Below, one piece after another: positions 22,916-32,762 of a stretch of DNA of 64,000 bases. The DNA comes from Dietzia aurantiaca (GTDB taxonomy: Bacteria > Actinomycetota > Actinomycetes > Mycobacteriales > Mycobacteriaceae): the NCBI RefSeq assembly GCF_021033825.1, contig NZ_JAIFXZ010000014.1:1-64000 (forward strand), read 5' to 3'. Made by a program: the position numbers and the translations under genes. The stretch's first letter is position 1. Each line of letters starts with the position of its first letter. Under the pieces are notes generated by a model. The model worked only from the letters and a program-made list of their open reading frames with translations. It was not told the origin of the DNA and searched no databases.

Positions 22916-24388
22916 TCAGCGCTGGGCGAGGTCCGTCGGTCGGACGGGAGACGGCAGCGCCGTCTCGCCCATCAGGTACCGGTCCACCGCGGCCGCCGCC
23001 GAGCGGCCCTCCGCGATGGCCCACACGATGAGCGACTGGCCGCGGCCCATGTCGCCGGCCACGAAGACGCCGTCGACGTTGGTCGCCCACGTGCCGTCCC
23101 GGTCCACGTTGCCGCGGTCGGTGAAGTCGACGCCCAGGTCCGAGCACAGGCCGGAGCGTTGCGCACCGGTGAACCCCATCGCGAGCAGCACCAGGTCGGC
23201 GGGGTACTCGAAGTCGGAGCCGGGCACGGGCTCGAACCGGCCGTCGACCATCTTCACCTCGGAGCCCTTGAGCGCGGTCACATGCCCGTCGGAGCCCACG
23301 AACTCGGCGGTCGACACGCTGTACACCCGCTCACCGTTCTCCTCGTGCGCGGAGGCGGTGCGGAACATCAGCGGGTACACCGGCCACGGCGTCGAGGCCG
23401 CGCGGGTGGCCGGCGGGCGGGGCATGATCTCGAAACTCTTCACCGACCTCGCGCCCTGGCGGGTGGCGGTGCCGAGGCAGTCCGCGCCGGTGTCGCCGCC
23501 GCCGATGATGATCACGTGCTTGTCGCGCGCGTGGACCTCCGGCAGCCCGTCCGCGTCCACCACCGGATCCCCCGCGGCGGCCTTGTTGGCCAGCGGCAGG
23601 AAGTCCATCGCCTGGTGGATCCCGTCGAGCTCACGGCCGGGGACCGGCAGGTCGCGGCGCAGGGTGGCGCCGCCGCACAGCACGATCGCGTCGAACTGCG
23701 CACGCAGCTGGGCGGCGGTGATGTCCTTGCCGACGTTGACGCCGGGTCGGAACACCGTGCCCTCGGCCTCCATCTGCGCCAGGCGGCGGTCGAGGACCGC
23801 CTTCTCCATCTTGAACTCCGGGATCCCGTACCGCATGAGCCCGCCGATGCGGTCGTCCCGCTCGAAGACCGTGACGGCGTGCCCGGCACGGGTGAGCTGC
23901 TGGGCGGCGGCCAGCCCGGCCGGGCCGGAGCCCACCACGGCGACGGTCTGCCCGGTACGGAACGACGGCACGACCGGGTCCATCCCGCCCTCGGCCCACC
24001 CGGCCTCGGCGATCTCGACCTCGATCTGCTTGATGGTGACCGGTTCCTGGTTGATGCCCAGGACACACGACCCCTCGCACGGCGCCGGGCACAGCCGACC
24101 GGTGAACTCGGGGAAGTTGTTGGTCGCGTGGAGCCTGTCCACCGCCGCGTCCCAGCGTCCGCGGTGCACCAGGTCGTTCCACTCCGGGATGATGTTGCCC
24201 AGCGGGCAGCCCTGGTGACAGAACGGGATGCCGCAGCTCATGCACCGGGAGGCCTGCGTCCTCAGGTGGTCCTCGGGCAGGGTCGTGGACTCGTAGACCT
24301 CCTTCCAGTCCATGATCCGGAGGTCGACCGGCCGGCGCTTCGGCAGCTCGCGCTCGGTGTGCTTGAGAAAGCCCTTCGGGTCAGCCAT
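22916..24388 (-). CDS. gltD: Glutamate synthase small subunit
   Basis: The 490-residue small subunit of NADPH-dependent glutamate synthase. It passes electrons from NADPH through FAD and 4Fe-4S clusters to the large subunit. The N-terminus has the two Cys clusters ([17 protein letters not shown] and [12 protein letters not shown]); then come [15 protein letters not shown] for FAD, and [14 protein letters not shown] for [23 protein letters not shown] is the FAD-ribityl site near the end. Its ATG overlaps the gltB stop by 8 bp, giving coupled 1:1 expression. A hairpin lies just after the stop. Confidence 0.96.
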   Translation of the reverse strand: MADPKGFLKHTERELPKRRPVDLRIMDWKEVYESTTLPEDHLRTQASRCMSCGIPFCHQGCPLGNIIPEWNDLVHRGRWDAAVDRLHATNNFPEFTGRLCPAPCEGSCVLGINQEPVTIKQIEVEIAEAGWAEGGMDPVVPSFRTGQTVAVVGSGPAGLAAAQQLTRAGHAVTVFERDDRIGGLMRYGIPEFKMEKAVLDRRLAQMEAEGTVFRPGVNVGKDITAAQLRAQFDAIVLCGGATLRRDLPVPGRELDGIHQAMDFLPLANKAAAGDPVVDADGLPEVHARDKHVIIIGGGDTGADCLGTATRQGARSVKSFEIMPRPPATRAASTPWPVYPLMFRTASAHEENGERVYSVSTAEFVGSDGHVTALKGSEVKMVDGRFEPVPGSDFEYPADLVLLAMGFTGAQRSGLCSDLGVDFTDRGNVDRDGTWATNVDGVFVAGDMGRGQSLIVWAIAEGRSAAAAVDRYLMGETALPSPVRPTDLAQR

Positions 24389-27300
24389 TTGCGGCCTCCA
24401 TGATCGCCTCGTCCACGTTGCGTCCGTCCTTCTCCGCCTGCTCGATGGCCAGCAGCACGCGCTTGTAGTCGCGCGGCATGACCTTGGCGAAGTGATTCAC
24501 GTTCTGGGCCCAGCCGCCCAGGATGTCCCGGCCCCGGGCCGAGTCGGTCTCGGCGACGTGCCGCTCCACGATGTCGTGGAGGAACTTCACGTCGTCGGCG
24601 TCGAGCTCCTCGATGTCGACGAGCTCACCGTTGAGGTTCTCGGCCAGCGCGCCGTCGGGGTCGTAGAAGTAGGCCACGCCGCCCGACATGCCGGCGGCGA
24701 CGTTGCGGCCGGTGGAGCCGAGCACCACGACCTTTCCGCCGGTCATGTACTCGCAGGCGTGGTCGCCCACGCCCTCGACGACCGCGGTGACGCCGGAGTT
24801 GCGCACGCAGAACCGCTCGCCCACGATCCCCCGCAGGAACACCTCGCCGGCGGTGGCGCCGTAGCAGATCACGTTGCCGGCGATGATGTTGTTCTCGGCC
24901 ACGAAATCGGGGGCCGCGTCGTGTGCCGGGCGGACCACGATCCGGCCGCCGGACAGGCCCTTGCCGACGTAGTCGTTGGCGTCACCGAAGACGCGCTGGG
25001 TCACGCCGGAGGCGAGGAACGCGCCGAAGGAGTTGCCCGCCGATCCGGTGAAGGACAGGTCGATGGAGCCGTCGGGGAGTCCGGCGGCGCCGTGCGCCCT
25101 GGAGATCTCGTGGCTGAGCATCGTGCCCACCGAGCGGTTGACGTTGGCGATCGGGTAGGCGCCGGTGACGGGCCCGCGCGAGGGGTCGACGACGACGTCG
25201 CGGCAGTCGTCGATCAGCGTCCGGTCGAGCACCTTCCCCAGCTTGTGGTCCTGCTTCTTCGTGCAGCGCAGGTCCTGGTGCATGAACGGCGAATCGGCCT
25301 GGGCGAAGATCGGCTCCAGATCGAGTCCCGCGATGCGCTTGTTGTGGGCGAACGCCCGGGACTTGTCGAGGCACTCCGAGTGGCCGATCGCCTCGTCGAG
25401 GGAGCGGAAGCCCAGCTCGGCGAGATACTCGCGGACCTCCTCGGCGATGAACTCCATGAAGTTCACGACGTACTCGGCCTTGCCGTTGAACCGCTCGCGC
25501 AGCACCGGGTTCTGGGTGGCCACGCCGACGGGGCATGTGTCGAGATGGCAGACGCGCATCATGACGCAGCCGGCCACCACGAGCGGGGCGGTGGCGAAGC
25601 CGAACTCCTCCCCGCCGAGCAGGGCCGCGATGATCACGTCGCGCCCGGTCTTGAGCTGCCCGTCGACCTGCACGACGATGCGATCACGCAGGCCGTTGAC
25701 CAGCAGGGTCTGCTGGGTCTCGGCCAGGCCGAGCTCCCACGGCCCACCGGCGTGCTTGAGGGAGGTCAGCGGGGAGGCCCCGGTGCCGCCGTCGTGACCG
25801 GAGATGAGCACCACGTCGGCGTGTGTCTTGGACACGCCCGTGGCCACGGTGCCGACGCCCTGCTCGGCGACCAGCTTCACGTGGACCCGCGCCTGCGGAT
25901 TCGCGTTCTTCAGGTCGTAGATGAGCTGCGCCAGGTCCTCGATCGAGTAGATGTCGTGGTGCGGCGGCGGCGAGATGAGGCCGACGCCCGGCGTCGAGCC
26001 CCGGACCTCGGCGACCCACGGGTACACCTTGTTCGGCGGGAGCTGGCCTCCCTCACCGGGCTTGGCACCCTGGGCCATCTTGATCTGGATGTCGGTGCAG
26101 TTGGCGAGGTAGTGGCTGGTCACGCCGAACCGGCCGGAGGCGACCTGCTTGATGGCCGAGCGTCGCCAGTCGCCGTTCGCGTCCGGGGTGAAGCGGTCCG
26201 TCGACTCGCCGCCCTCGCCGGAATTGGACCGCGCGTGGAGCCGGTTCATGGCGATCGCTAGGGTCTCGTGTGCCTCGGCGGAGATCGAGCCGTAGCTCAT
26301 GGCACCGGTGGAGAACCGCTTGACGATCTCCGAGACCGGCTCGACCCGGTCGATCGGTATGGGCGGGCGGTCACTGCTGAGTTCGAACAGGCCGCGCAGG
26401 GTGGCCAGTCGCTCGGACTGGTCGTCGACCAGGCGTGTGTACTCCTTGAAGATCTCGTAGCGGCCGGACCGCGTGGAGTGCTGGAGCTTGAACACCGTGT
26501 CCGGGTTGAACAGGTGGTACTCGCCCTCGCGGCGCCACTGGTACTCGCCACCGATCTCGAGCTCCCTGTGCGCGGCCTCCTCGGGCCGCGGCAGGAAGGC
26601 GAAGCGGTGACGGCGGGCCACGTCCTCGGCGATCTCGTCCAGGTCGATGCCGTCGATGGGGCTGATCGAGCCGGTGAAGTACTCGTCGCACAATTCCTGC
26701 GACAGACCGGTGACGTCGAACAGCTGGGCGCCGGTGTACGAGGCGAGGGTGGAGATGCCCATCTTGGACATCACCTTGAGCACGCCCTTGGCGGCCGCCT
26801 TGCGGTAGTTGGCGTAGGCCACCTCGGTCTCGACGCCGGTCAGGTCGCCGGTCTTGACGAGCTCGTCGATCGACTCGAACGCCATGTACGGGTTGATCGC
26901 CTCGGCGCCGTAGCCGAAGAGCACGGCCATGTGGTGGACCTCGCGGGCATCGCCGGACTCGATCACCAGGCCGACGCGGGTCCGGGTCTTCTCCCGCACC
27001 AGGTGGTGGTGGACGGCCGAGGTCAGCAGCAGCGACGGGATCGGCGCGTTGCGCTCGTCCGACTCGCGATCCGACAGCACGATGATCGACGCGCCGTCTT
27101 CGATGGCGCGGGAGACCTCGCGGCGGATCCGGTCGAGCGCGATGCGCAGGCCGCGACCGCCGTGGGCGACGTTGTACAGGCCCCGGACGACGACCGACTG
27201 CAGGCCGGGCCGGACCCGACCGGCCGCCATGAGCGTGGTGAGGTCGGTGTTGCTGAGGATCGGGTTGTCCAGTCGGACCTGCCGGCACGAGTCCGGCCCC

Positions 27301-28982
27301 GGGTTGATGAGATCGCCCTCCGGGCCCAGGGTCACGCCGTAGCTGGTGACCAGTTCCTCGCGGATGGCGTCGAGCGGCGGGTTGGTGACCTGGGCGAATC
27401 GCTGGGCGAAGAAGTCGAACAGCATCCGCGACCGCTGGGACAGCACCGGCAGCGGGGTGTCGGTACCCATGGATCCGATCGCCTCGGCACCCGTTGCGGC
27501 CATCGGCGAGACAAGTATCCGCAGCTCCTCCTCGGTGTAGCCGAAGACCCGCTGGCGCAGCACCACGCGCTCGTGGCTCATGATCTCGTGTCGGACCTCG
27601 GGCAGGTCCTCGAGGCGGGTGATGCCCTCGTCGAGCCAGGTGCGGTACGGGTGCTCGGCGGCGAGGGAGGTCTTGATCTCCTCGTCGTCGATGATCCGGC
27701 CCTGCTCGGTGTCGACCAGGAACATCCGGCCCGGCCGCAGGCGGGTCTTGGTGACCACCTTGTCCTGCGGGATGTCGAGCACGCCCACCTCGGAGGCCAT
27801 CACGACGAGGCCGTCGTCGGTCACCCAGATGCGCGAGGGGCGCAGACCGTTGCGGTCGAGCACGGCGCCGATCACGGTGCCGTCGGTGAAGGTGATCGAG
27901 GCCGGTCCGTCCCAGGCCTCCATGAGCGAGGCGTGGTACTCGTAGAACGCCCGCTTGGCGGGGTCCATGGTCGCGTGCCGCTCCCAGGCCTCGGGGACCA
28001 TCATGAGCACGGCGTGCGGCAGCGGCCGCCCTGCCAGGGTCAGCAGCTCGAGCGCCTCGTCGAAGCGGGCGGTGTCCGATCCGCCGGGGGTGCAGATCGG
28101 CAGCGCCGCCGACAGGTCCTCGATGTGCTCGCTCGACATGAGCGACTCGCGGGCCCGCATCCAGTTCTCGTTGCCGCGCGCGGTGTTGATCTCGCCGTTG
28201 TGCGCGACGTAGCGGAACGGGTGGGCCAGGGGCCACGCCGGGAACGTGTTGGTGGAGAACCGGGAGTGCACGATGCCCAGCGCCGACTCGACGCGCTCGT
28301 CCCGGAGGTCGACGTAGAAGTCCGGGAGCTGCTTCTCGGTGAGCATACCCTTGTAGACGATGGTCCGCGGGCTCAGTGAGGGGAAGTAGACCGTCTCGGA
28401 GCCGATGTCGCCGCGGCCGGGGCCCTTGCTGCCCAGCTCGTGCTCGCACCGCTTCCGGACGACGAAGCACTTGCGCTCGAGTTCGAGCCCGGTGAGCAGC
28501 CGTCCGTCCGGGCCGGCGGCCTTGACGAAGATCTGGTGGATCGTGGGCTGCGCGTCGCGGGCGATCGCACCGACCGAGGAGTCGTCGACCGGGACCTCGC
28601 GCCAACCGATCACGCTGACGCCCTGCTCGGCGCCTATCCGCTCGACCATCCGCATGGCGTCCATGGCCAGCATCCGGGACTGCGGGAGAAAACAAAGGCC
28701 GGTTGCATACGCACCGGCCTCGGGTAGTTCTCTGTTCTGCTCCTCACGCAACACCTCGCGGAGGAACCTGTCAGGTATCTGGATCAACAAGCCCGTGCCG
28801 TCGCCGGTGTTCACCTCGGCGCCCACGGCGCCGCGGTGCTCGAGGTTCACCAGCGCGGCGATCGCCTTCTCGACGATGTCCCGGGACTGACGTCCGTACA
28901 TGTCCACCACGAACGCGACGCCACAGGCGTCGTGCTCGTACTCCGGGCGGTACAGGCCTTGTGGGCCGGGATTCGTCGTCAT
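24381..28982 (-). CDS. gltB: Glutamate synthase large subunit
   Basis: The 1533-residue large subunit: glutamine plus 2-oxoglutarate gives two glutamates. I start at ATG 28982, so the class-II amidotransferase nucleophile Cys20 ([11 protein letters not shown]) becomes the N-terminus after cleavage of a 19-residue propeptide. Later motifs are [10 protein letters not shown] and, in the FMN domain, [21 protein letters not shown] and the 3Fe-4S Cys pattern [12 protein letters not shown]. The C-terminal GXGXG-type beta-helix ([20 protein letters not shown]) is intact. The frame is open to 29144, but that extension is not family-like. Transcribed with gltD. Confidence 0.96.
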   Translation of the reverse strand: MTTNPGPQGLYRPEYEHDACGVAFVVDMYGRQSRDIVEKAIAALVNLEHRGAVGAEVNTGDGTGLLIQIPDRFLREVLREEQNRELPEAGAYATGLCFLPQSRMLAMDAMRMVERIGAEQGVSVIGWREVPVDDSSVGAIARDAQPTIHQIFVKAAGPDGRLLTGLELERKCFVVRKRCEHELGSKGPGRGDIGSETVYFPSLSPRTIVYKGMLTEKQLPDFYVDLRDERVESALGIVHSRFSTNTFPAWPLAHPFRYVAHNGEINTARGNENWMRARESLMSSEHIEDLSAALPICTPGGSDTARFDEALELLTLAGRPLPHAVLMMVPEAWERHATMDPAKRAFYEYHASLMEAWDGPASITFTDGTVIGAVLDRNGLRPSRIWVTDDGLVVMASEVGVLDIPQDKVVTKTRLRPGRMFLVDTEQGRIIDDEEIKTSLAAEHPYRTWLDEGITRLEDLPEVRHEIMSHERVVLRQRVFGYTEEELRILVSPMAATGAEAIGSMGTDTPLPVLSQRSRMLFDFFAQRFAQVTNPPLDAIREELVTSYGVTLGPEGDLINPGPDSCRQVRLDNPILSNTDLTTLMAAGRVRPGLQSVVVRGLYNVAHGGRGLRIALDRIRREVSRAIEDGASIIVLSDRESDERNAPIPSLLLTSAVHHHLVREKTRTRVGLVIESGDAREVHHMAVLFGYGAEAINPYMAFESIDELVKTGDLTGVETEVAYANYRKAAAKGVLKVMSKMGISTLASYTGAQLFDVTGLSQELCDEYFTGSISPIDGIDLDEIAEDVARRHRFAFLPRPEEAAHRELEIGGEYQWRREGEYHLFNPDTVFKLQHSTRSGRYEIFKEYTRLVDDQSERLATLRGLFELSSDRPPIPIDRVEPVSEIVKRFSTGAMSYGSISAEAHETLAIAMNRLHARSNSGEGGESTDRFTPDANGDWRRSAIKQVASGRFGVTSHYLANCTDIQIKMAQGAKPGEGGQLPPNKVYPWVAEVRGSTPGVGLISPPPHHDIYSIEDLAQLIYDLKNANPQARVHVKLVAEQGVGTVATGVSKTHADVVLISGHDGGTGASPLTSLKHAGGPWELGLAETQQTLLVNGLRDRIVVQVDGQLKTGRDVIIAALLGGEEFGFATAPLVVAGCVMMRVCHLDTCPVGVATQNPVLRERFNGKAEYVVNFMEFIAEEVREYLAELGFRSLDEAIGHSECLDKSRAFAHNKRIAGLDLEPIFAQADSPFMHQDLRCTKKQDHKLGKVLDRTLIDDCRDVVVDPSRGPVTGAYPIANVNRSVGTMLSHEISRAHGAAGLPDGSIDLSFTGSAGNSFGAFLASGVTQRVFGDANDYVGKGLSGGRIVVRPAHDAAPDFVAENNIIAGNVICYGATAGEVFLRGIVGERFCVRNSGVTAVVEGVGDHACEYMTGGKVVVLGSTGRNVAAGMSGGVAYFYDPDGALAENLNGELVDIEELDADDVKFLHDIVERHVAETDSARGRDILGGWAQNVNHFAKVMPRDYKRVLLAIEQAEKDGRNVDEAIMEAANG

Positions 28983-29082
28983 CTGTTCGCCTTCGCTTGT
29001 CGACGGGTCGACTCCGTGGTTGTCGGAACACCCGCACACAGAGAACCGAGGCTCTCTGGCTGGAAAATAATATGGGGAGAAG

Positions 29083-29111
29083 GGGTTACCCACACAAGTC
29101 GCGCAAGTCAA
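29083..29111 (-). promoter_or_regulatory. Putative gltB promoter and the 512-bp gltB/yihY gap
   Basis: On the minus strand TTGACT (29106-29111) and TAACCC (29083-29088) are 17 bp apart, about 100 bp before the gltB start. An AT-rich TATTAT box (29067-29073 region) is an alternative -10. The rest of the gap between divergent gltB and the BrkB gene (28983-29494) shows no gene or strong repeat; a poly-A run near 29130 forms a weak hairpin. Nitrogen-regulator binding was not recognisable to me. Confidence 0.4.
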
Positions 29112-29494
29112 ACCACCGCCCCTGACGTGGGAAAAAAATTCCACCTTGTGAGATTTCTCTCAGGGCTGGCACGTACTCCGGGGCCCGACGGCCGTCCCCG
29201 GCGACCCGGGTCAGCGAAGAATGCCGCGGCGGTCCCGCCCGGGACCCCCACGGACCCGGCCCACGGCGAGGCGGCGAAAAGGAACGGAGGACTTCACCCT
29301 CTCAGCCTACTGTTATCCAGATCACAGTTCCAGACCTGTTCGCCGCCGACCGGGGCCGGTGCACGTCAACCGGGCATCGCCGTCGTCGTCGTCCTGCCAG
29401 AGTGGGGAGGATCGGGGCCGCCACCCACCGCGGCGCGGAGCCCGATCCCCACGATCAGCAGGCGGTGCCCCGGCACCGGGGAGGCGGGACGACG

Positions 29495-30616
29495 GTGACC
29501 GACGCCAGGGCGGCCGAACTCATCGCAGGCGACGAGACACTGCATCGCCGCGGCATCGGGTATCTGCGGGAGAGGGAGGGGGCGTCCGAGGTCCCGGGCA
29601 CGCTGGCGCGCCGCGGCGCCGTGTACGCGCTCAGACGCGCCCTGCCGAAATTCAACTCGGACAACTGCATGGACATGGCCTCCGGGCTGACCTACCACGC
29701 GGTGCTGTCGCTGCTGCCGACGATGATCGTGCTGGTCTCCCTGCTCGGCGTCTTCGGCCGCGGCGACGAGACGGTCCAGGCGGTGATGCAACTGCTCAAC
29801 GATTCGGTTCCGCAGGCGACCGTCGAGTTCCTCCGCGGCCCCGTGGAAAGCCTCGTGCGCACGAGGGCCGCCGGCTTTGCGCTGGTGGTCGGCCTGCTCG
29901 GCGCGCTCTGGACCGCCTCGAGTTACGTCGGCGCGTTCGGCCGCGCCCTCAACCGCATCTACGGCGTCGGGGAAGGTCGCCCGTTCTGGTGGCGACGACC
30001 GGCGTTCGTGCTGCTCACCGCGTTTCTCGTGGCGCTGCTGGCGTGCGCGGCCCTCATCCTCACCCTCACCGGCGGGCTGGCCGAGAGCGTCTTCAGATTC
30101 GTCGGGCTGGGTGATCTCGCGCTCACGGTGTGGTCATTCCTCAAGTGGCCGGCGCTGGTGGCCATCGTGGTGCTGGTGATCGGGATCCTCTACCAACTCA
30201 CCCCGAACGTCCGCCGGCCGCGTTTCCGCTACCTGTCCCCCGGCACGATCGTCGCCCTGGTCGTGACCATCGCCGGCGGCTGGGGCTTCACCTTCTACGC
30301 ATCCCACTTCAGCAACTACAACGCCACCTACGGCTCGCTGGCCGGCGCCATCATCTTCCTGTTCCTGATCTGGATCTCGAACAACGCGCTGCTGCTGGGT
30401 GCCGAGATCGATTCCGAGCTCATTCGCGCGCGCCTGTTGCTCGCCGGTGTCGAGGCCGAGGAGGTGATCCCGCTGCCGCTGCGCGACGGGACCTCGGTCA
30501 TCAAGGCCCACCGCAAGACCGCGGCCCTCGTCGCCGACGGGGCCGCGCTGCGTCTTGAGGCCGAGCTCGGCGACGGGGCCGAGCTGCGCCACGAGGTCGC
30601 CGGGGCGGGGGCCTGA
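29495..30616 (+). CDS. YihY/BrkB-family membrane protein
   Basis: A 373-residue inner-membrane protein with about six transmembrane helices in the YihY/BrkB pattern. Conserved pieces are MASGLTYHAVLSLLPTMIVLV in the first helix region, SSYVGAFGRALNRIYGV, ILYQLTPNVRRPRFRYLSPG and FYASHFSNYNATYGSLAGA near the C-terminus. The family is sometimes labelled ribonuclease BN, which is wrong; a transport or permeability role is suspected but unproven. GTG 29495 follows GGGGAGGCGGGA. The C-terminal tail after the last helix is charged and cytoplasmic. Convergent with the glutaredoxin-like gene. Confidence 0.88.
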   Translation: MTDARAAELIAGDETLHRRGIGYLREREGASEVPGTLARRGAVYALRRALPKFNSDNCMDMASGLTYHAVLSLLPTMIVLVSLLGVFGRGDETVQAVMQLLNDSVPQATVEFLRGPVESLVRTRAAGFALVVGLLGALWTASSYVGAFGRALNRIYGVGEGRPFWWRRPAFVLLTAFLVALLACAALILTLTGGLAESVFRFVGLGDLALTVWSFLKWPALVAIVVLVIGILYQLTPNVRRPRFRYLSPGTIVALVVTIAGGWGFTFYASHFSNYNATYGSLAGAIIFLFLIWISNNALLLGAEIDSELIRARLLLAGVEAEEVIPLPLRDGTSVIKAHRKTAALVADGAALRLEAELGDGAELRHEVAGAGA

Positions 30617-30693
30617 CCCCCTCGCACGGTCAGTCTCCTCGCAGCTAGCGCTTAAGCAGCTTGCCCGCTCGCCGCCCTGCGTCTTGGTGGCCT

Positions 30694-30725
30694 CACTGCG
30701 AGGATTTCACGAGAACATCGCAGTG
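30694..30725. terminator. Possible weak hairpin in the yihY/glutaredoxin gap
   Basis: An 8-bp perfect inverted repeat CACTGCGA/TCGCAGTG encloses 16 nt in the 237-bp gap between two convergent genes. Loop size makes it weak. Nothing else recognisable lies in 30617-30853 apart from an unremarkable GC-rich 3' half. Confidence 0.35.
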
Positions 30726-30853
30726 ACGCCGACAAGATCCACGCTGATGGCGACAAAACGGCCGAGGGCGGCGGGCAGCGGCCGGCAGCGAGAAACGGGG
30801 AACGGGCGGCGACTGCGGTGGTCGACACCGTCGCCGCGGCCGCCCCGGCCTAC

Positions 30854-31390
30854 TCAGCGGCGGCGCACCGCGCGGGACTGGAGGGAGCGGGTCACGGTGG
30901 CCTCGCGGATCCCGGGGACCGAGGCCGGGATGACGACGGGGCCGCCGACCCTGGGGTCCAGCACCATGGCCGTGGGTGTCTCCTCGGAGCCACGGTTGAT
31001 GCTGCGGCACAGCTCGTAGGCGTCCTCGTCGCGCCAGATGTTCACCCAATGGACCTCGAGGCCCTCGCGGGCGGCCCGGCGGCGCAGCGCCGACGAGTAG
31101 GCGCAACCCGGACGCCAGAGCACCACGACGGCCTTCTCGGAGTTGGAATCGGCCCGGCTTCGCACCGAATCCAGTGGCACGTGCCCGGTCGCCCGGAGCG
31201 GGGAATTCCACAGCGCCACGGCGGCAATGGCCGCGAAGACCGCGATCGCCAGCGGGACGCCGTGCCCGAACCCCACGACGGTCAGAGCGAGCGCGCACCC
31301 GAGGGCCAGCACGGCGGCGGAGCCAAACCAGTGGCCGGGGACGAGTTCCCTCCCGGCCCGCGCGAATGGGTGGGTCACGAGCAAGACCAT
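30854..31390 (-). CDS. Membrane-anchored glutaredoxin-like protein
   Basis: A 178-residue protein with two N-terminal transmembrane helices (one containing AAVLALGCALALTVVGFG, the other PLAIAVFAAIAAVALW) followed by a glutaredoxin-like domain. The active site reads WRPGCAYSSALRRRA: Cys-x2-Ser, so monothiol rather than dithiol. VHWVNIWRDEDA and TPTAMVLDPRVGG with the cis-Pro are the rest of the fold. I start at ATG 31390; GTG 31378 is an alternative. Similar mycobacterial proteins are annotated glutaredoxin family. It is divergent from the DUF4185 gene. Its redox partner is unknown. Confidence 0.75.
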   Translation of the reverse strand: MVLLVTHPFARAGRELVPGHWFGSAAVLALGCALALTVVGFGHGVPLAIAVFAAIAAVALWNSPLRATGHVPLDSVRSRADSNSEKAVVVLWRPGCAYSSALRRRAAREGLEVHWVNIWRDEDAYELCRSINRGSEETPTAMVLDPRVGGPVVIPASVPGIREATVTRSLQSRAVRRR

Positions 31391-31564
31391 ACGCCTCCGC
31401 AATCGACATGTGTGGACTGCACTGAAAATTTCTGTGACCCGACAACGACCCCCGCCTCCGGCCTCGGAGGTCTCCGTTCGACGCCTGCAGCCCCGCCGAC
31501 CACCCCCGCCGGACCTCGGCCGGTGTCGGTCCCCGTCACGCCGTGGCGCGGTAGCGTCTGCTCC

Positions 31565-32728
31565 ATGACGGAGACGCCGCAGGCCCCCGCCGCGCCCTCG
31601 ACCGCGACCCGCAAGGTCCGTGACCTGAGCGGGCCGGGGATCACCACCCGGTTCGGCATGGAGGGCACAGACCTGGGAATCGTCGCCCGGACCCCCGCCG
31701 GGCGGTTGCTCGCCGTGTTCGGGGACACCTTCGCCGGTGCGGGGATGGGCGCCCCGCACGTCGGCAAACCGCATCCGGGGATCGCGCAGTGCGCGCCCAC
31801 GACCGACGACCGGCCCGGGCCCGGCAACCCGGACTGGCGCTCCCCCGTCGGGCTGTTCTCCGACACCACCGATCCGGCCGCCGGCATCGAGTGGGCGGAC
31901 GCCGCCGGCCCGGGCCCGCGCGACTACGCGTCGCAGCTCCTCGGCTACGTGCACGGCCGCGGCTGTTCGACCGTCCTGCCGAGCGACGTGCTGACCATCG
32001 ACGACACCATGTACCTGCACGTCATGGTGAACGAGGGACTCGGCACGGTCACCCGCACGCAGATCCACCGATCCACCGATGACGGCCGCACGTGGGAGCC
32101 GACGGGCGCGGAGTTCTCGCCCCGACTCGAGGGCGGACACCGCCAGCTGTGGACGTGGGAGCGGGGCGGCGACGGCTGGGTGTACGTCATGTCGACGGGC
32201 TTCCAGCGCGACAAGGGCGCCATCCTCATGCGCGTCCGCGAGGAGCACCTCGACGACCCGAGCACCGGGCGCTGGCAGACCTACGGCTACAAGGACGGCC
32301 ACTGGGACTGGGGCAACCCCACCACCATCGTCCTGCCGGGCCGCATCGGCGAGATGTACCTGCGGCGATGCGAGGACTTCTGGACCCTGACCTACTTCAA
32401 CGCCGAGCACTACCGGATCGACTGCCTGACGTTCCCGCGGATCGGGGCGGACCTGCTGGACCGCTCGGTGACGGCCCACGCCACGCTGCTGCCGGGCAGC
32501 GCGTGGGGCGACGAGTCCGACGGCACCGACCCGGCCTCCGGCCCCGCCCGCGTGGCCCAGTTGTACTGCGGCTGCCCGATCCCGGGCTCCACGCCGGAGC
32601 AGTGGCACGTCGTGGTGAGCCAGTGGAACACCCACGATTCGGCGGCCGGGCCGGCCGGCTGGCCGTACCGGTCCATGCAGTTCGTGACATCCATCCCCCG
32701 CCCGCCCGGCCAAACGCCGTCCCCCTGA
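31565..32728 (+). CDS. DUF4185 domain protein
   Basis: A 387-residue protein with a five-bladed-propeller-like pattern typical of DUF4185: FGMEGTDLGIVARTPAGRLLAVFGDTFAG near the start, HRSTDDGRTWEP in the middle, and GCPIPGSTPEQWHVVVSQWN near the end. Family members in actinobacteria are usually exported or sugar-related, with unknown catalysis; no signal peptide is seen here. ATG 31565 follows TAGCGT (31552-31557) by seven bases and lacks a Shine-Dalgarno sequence, so it is a strong leaderless candidate. Divergent from the glutaredoxin-like gene, convergent with the APH/ATPase fusion. Confidence 0.82.
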   Translation: MTETPQAPAAPSTATRKVRDLSGPGITTRFGMEGTDLGIVARTPAGRLLAVFGDTFAGAGMGAPHVGKPHPGIAQCAPTTDDRPGPGNPDWRSPVGLFSDTTDPAAGIEWADAAGPGPRDYASQLLGYVHGRGCSTVLPSDVLTIDDTMYLHVMVNEGLGTVTRTQIHRSTDDGRTWEPTGAEFSPRLEGGHRQLWTWERGGDGWVYVMSTGFQRDKGAILMRVREEHLDDPSTGRWQTYGYKDGHWDWGNPTTIVLPGRIGEMYLRRCEDFWTLTYFNAEHYRIDCLTFPRIGADLLDRSVTAHATLLPGSAWGDESDGTDPASGPARVAQLYCGCPIPGSTPEQWHVVVSQWNTHDSAAGPAGWPYRSMQFVTSIPRPPGQTPSP

Positions 32729-32762
32729 CGGGCACCGGCGGCAGATCGTCTGACCCGGCGGA

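Noticed and set aside
24312-28379. Two long plus-strand frames (649 and 703 codons) over gltB
   Set aside because: Both are exact antisense shadows of a gene with full glutamate synthase motifs.
28983-29494. Riboswitch or T-box in the gltB leader
   Set aside because: No recognisable conserved core; only a weak hairpin near a poly-A run upstream of the promoter.
29495-30616. Ribonuclease BN annotation for the BrkB/YihY protein
   Set aside because: The family is an integral-membrane protein without nuclease residues; the RNase BN label is historical error.
31455-31470. Small CCTCCG-GCCT-CGGAGG hairpin between divergent genes
   Set aside because: Short, in a divergent promoter gap where a terminator has no place, and with no partner motif; likely chance in GC-rich DNA.
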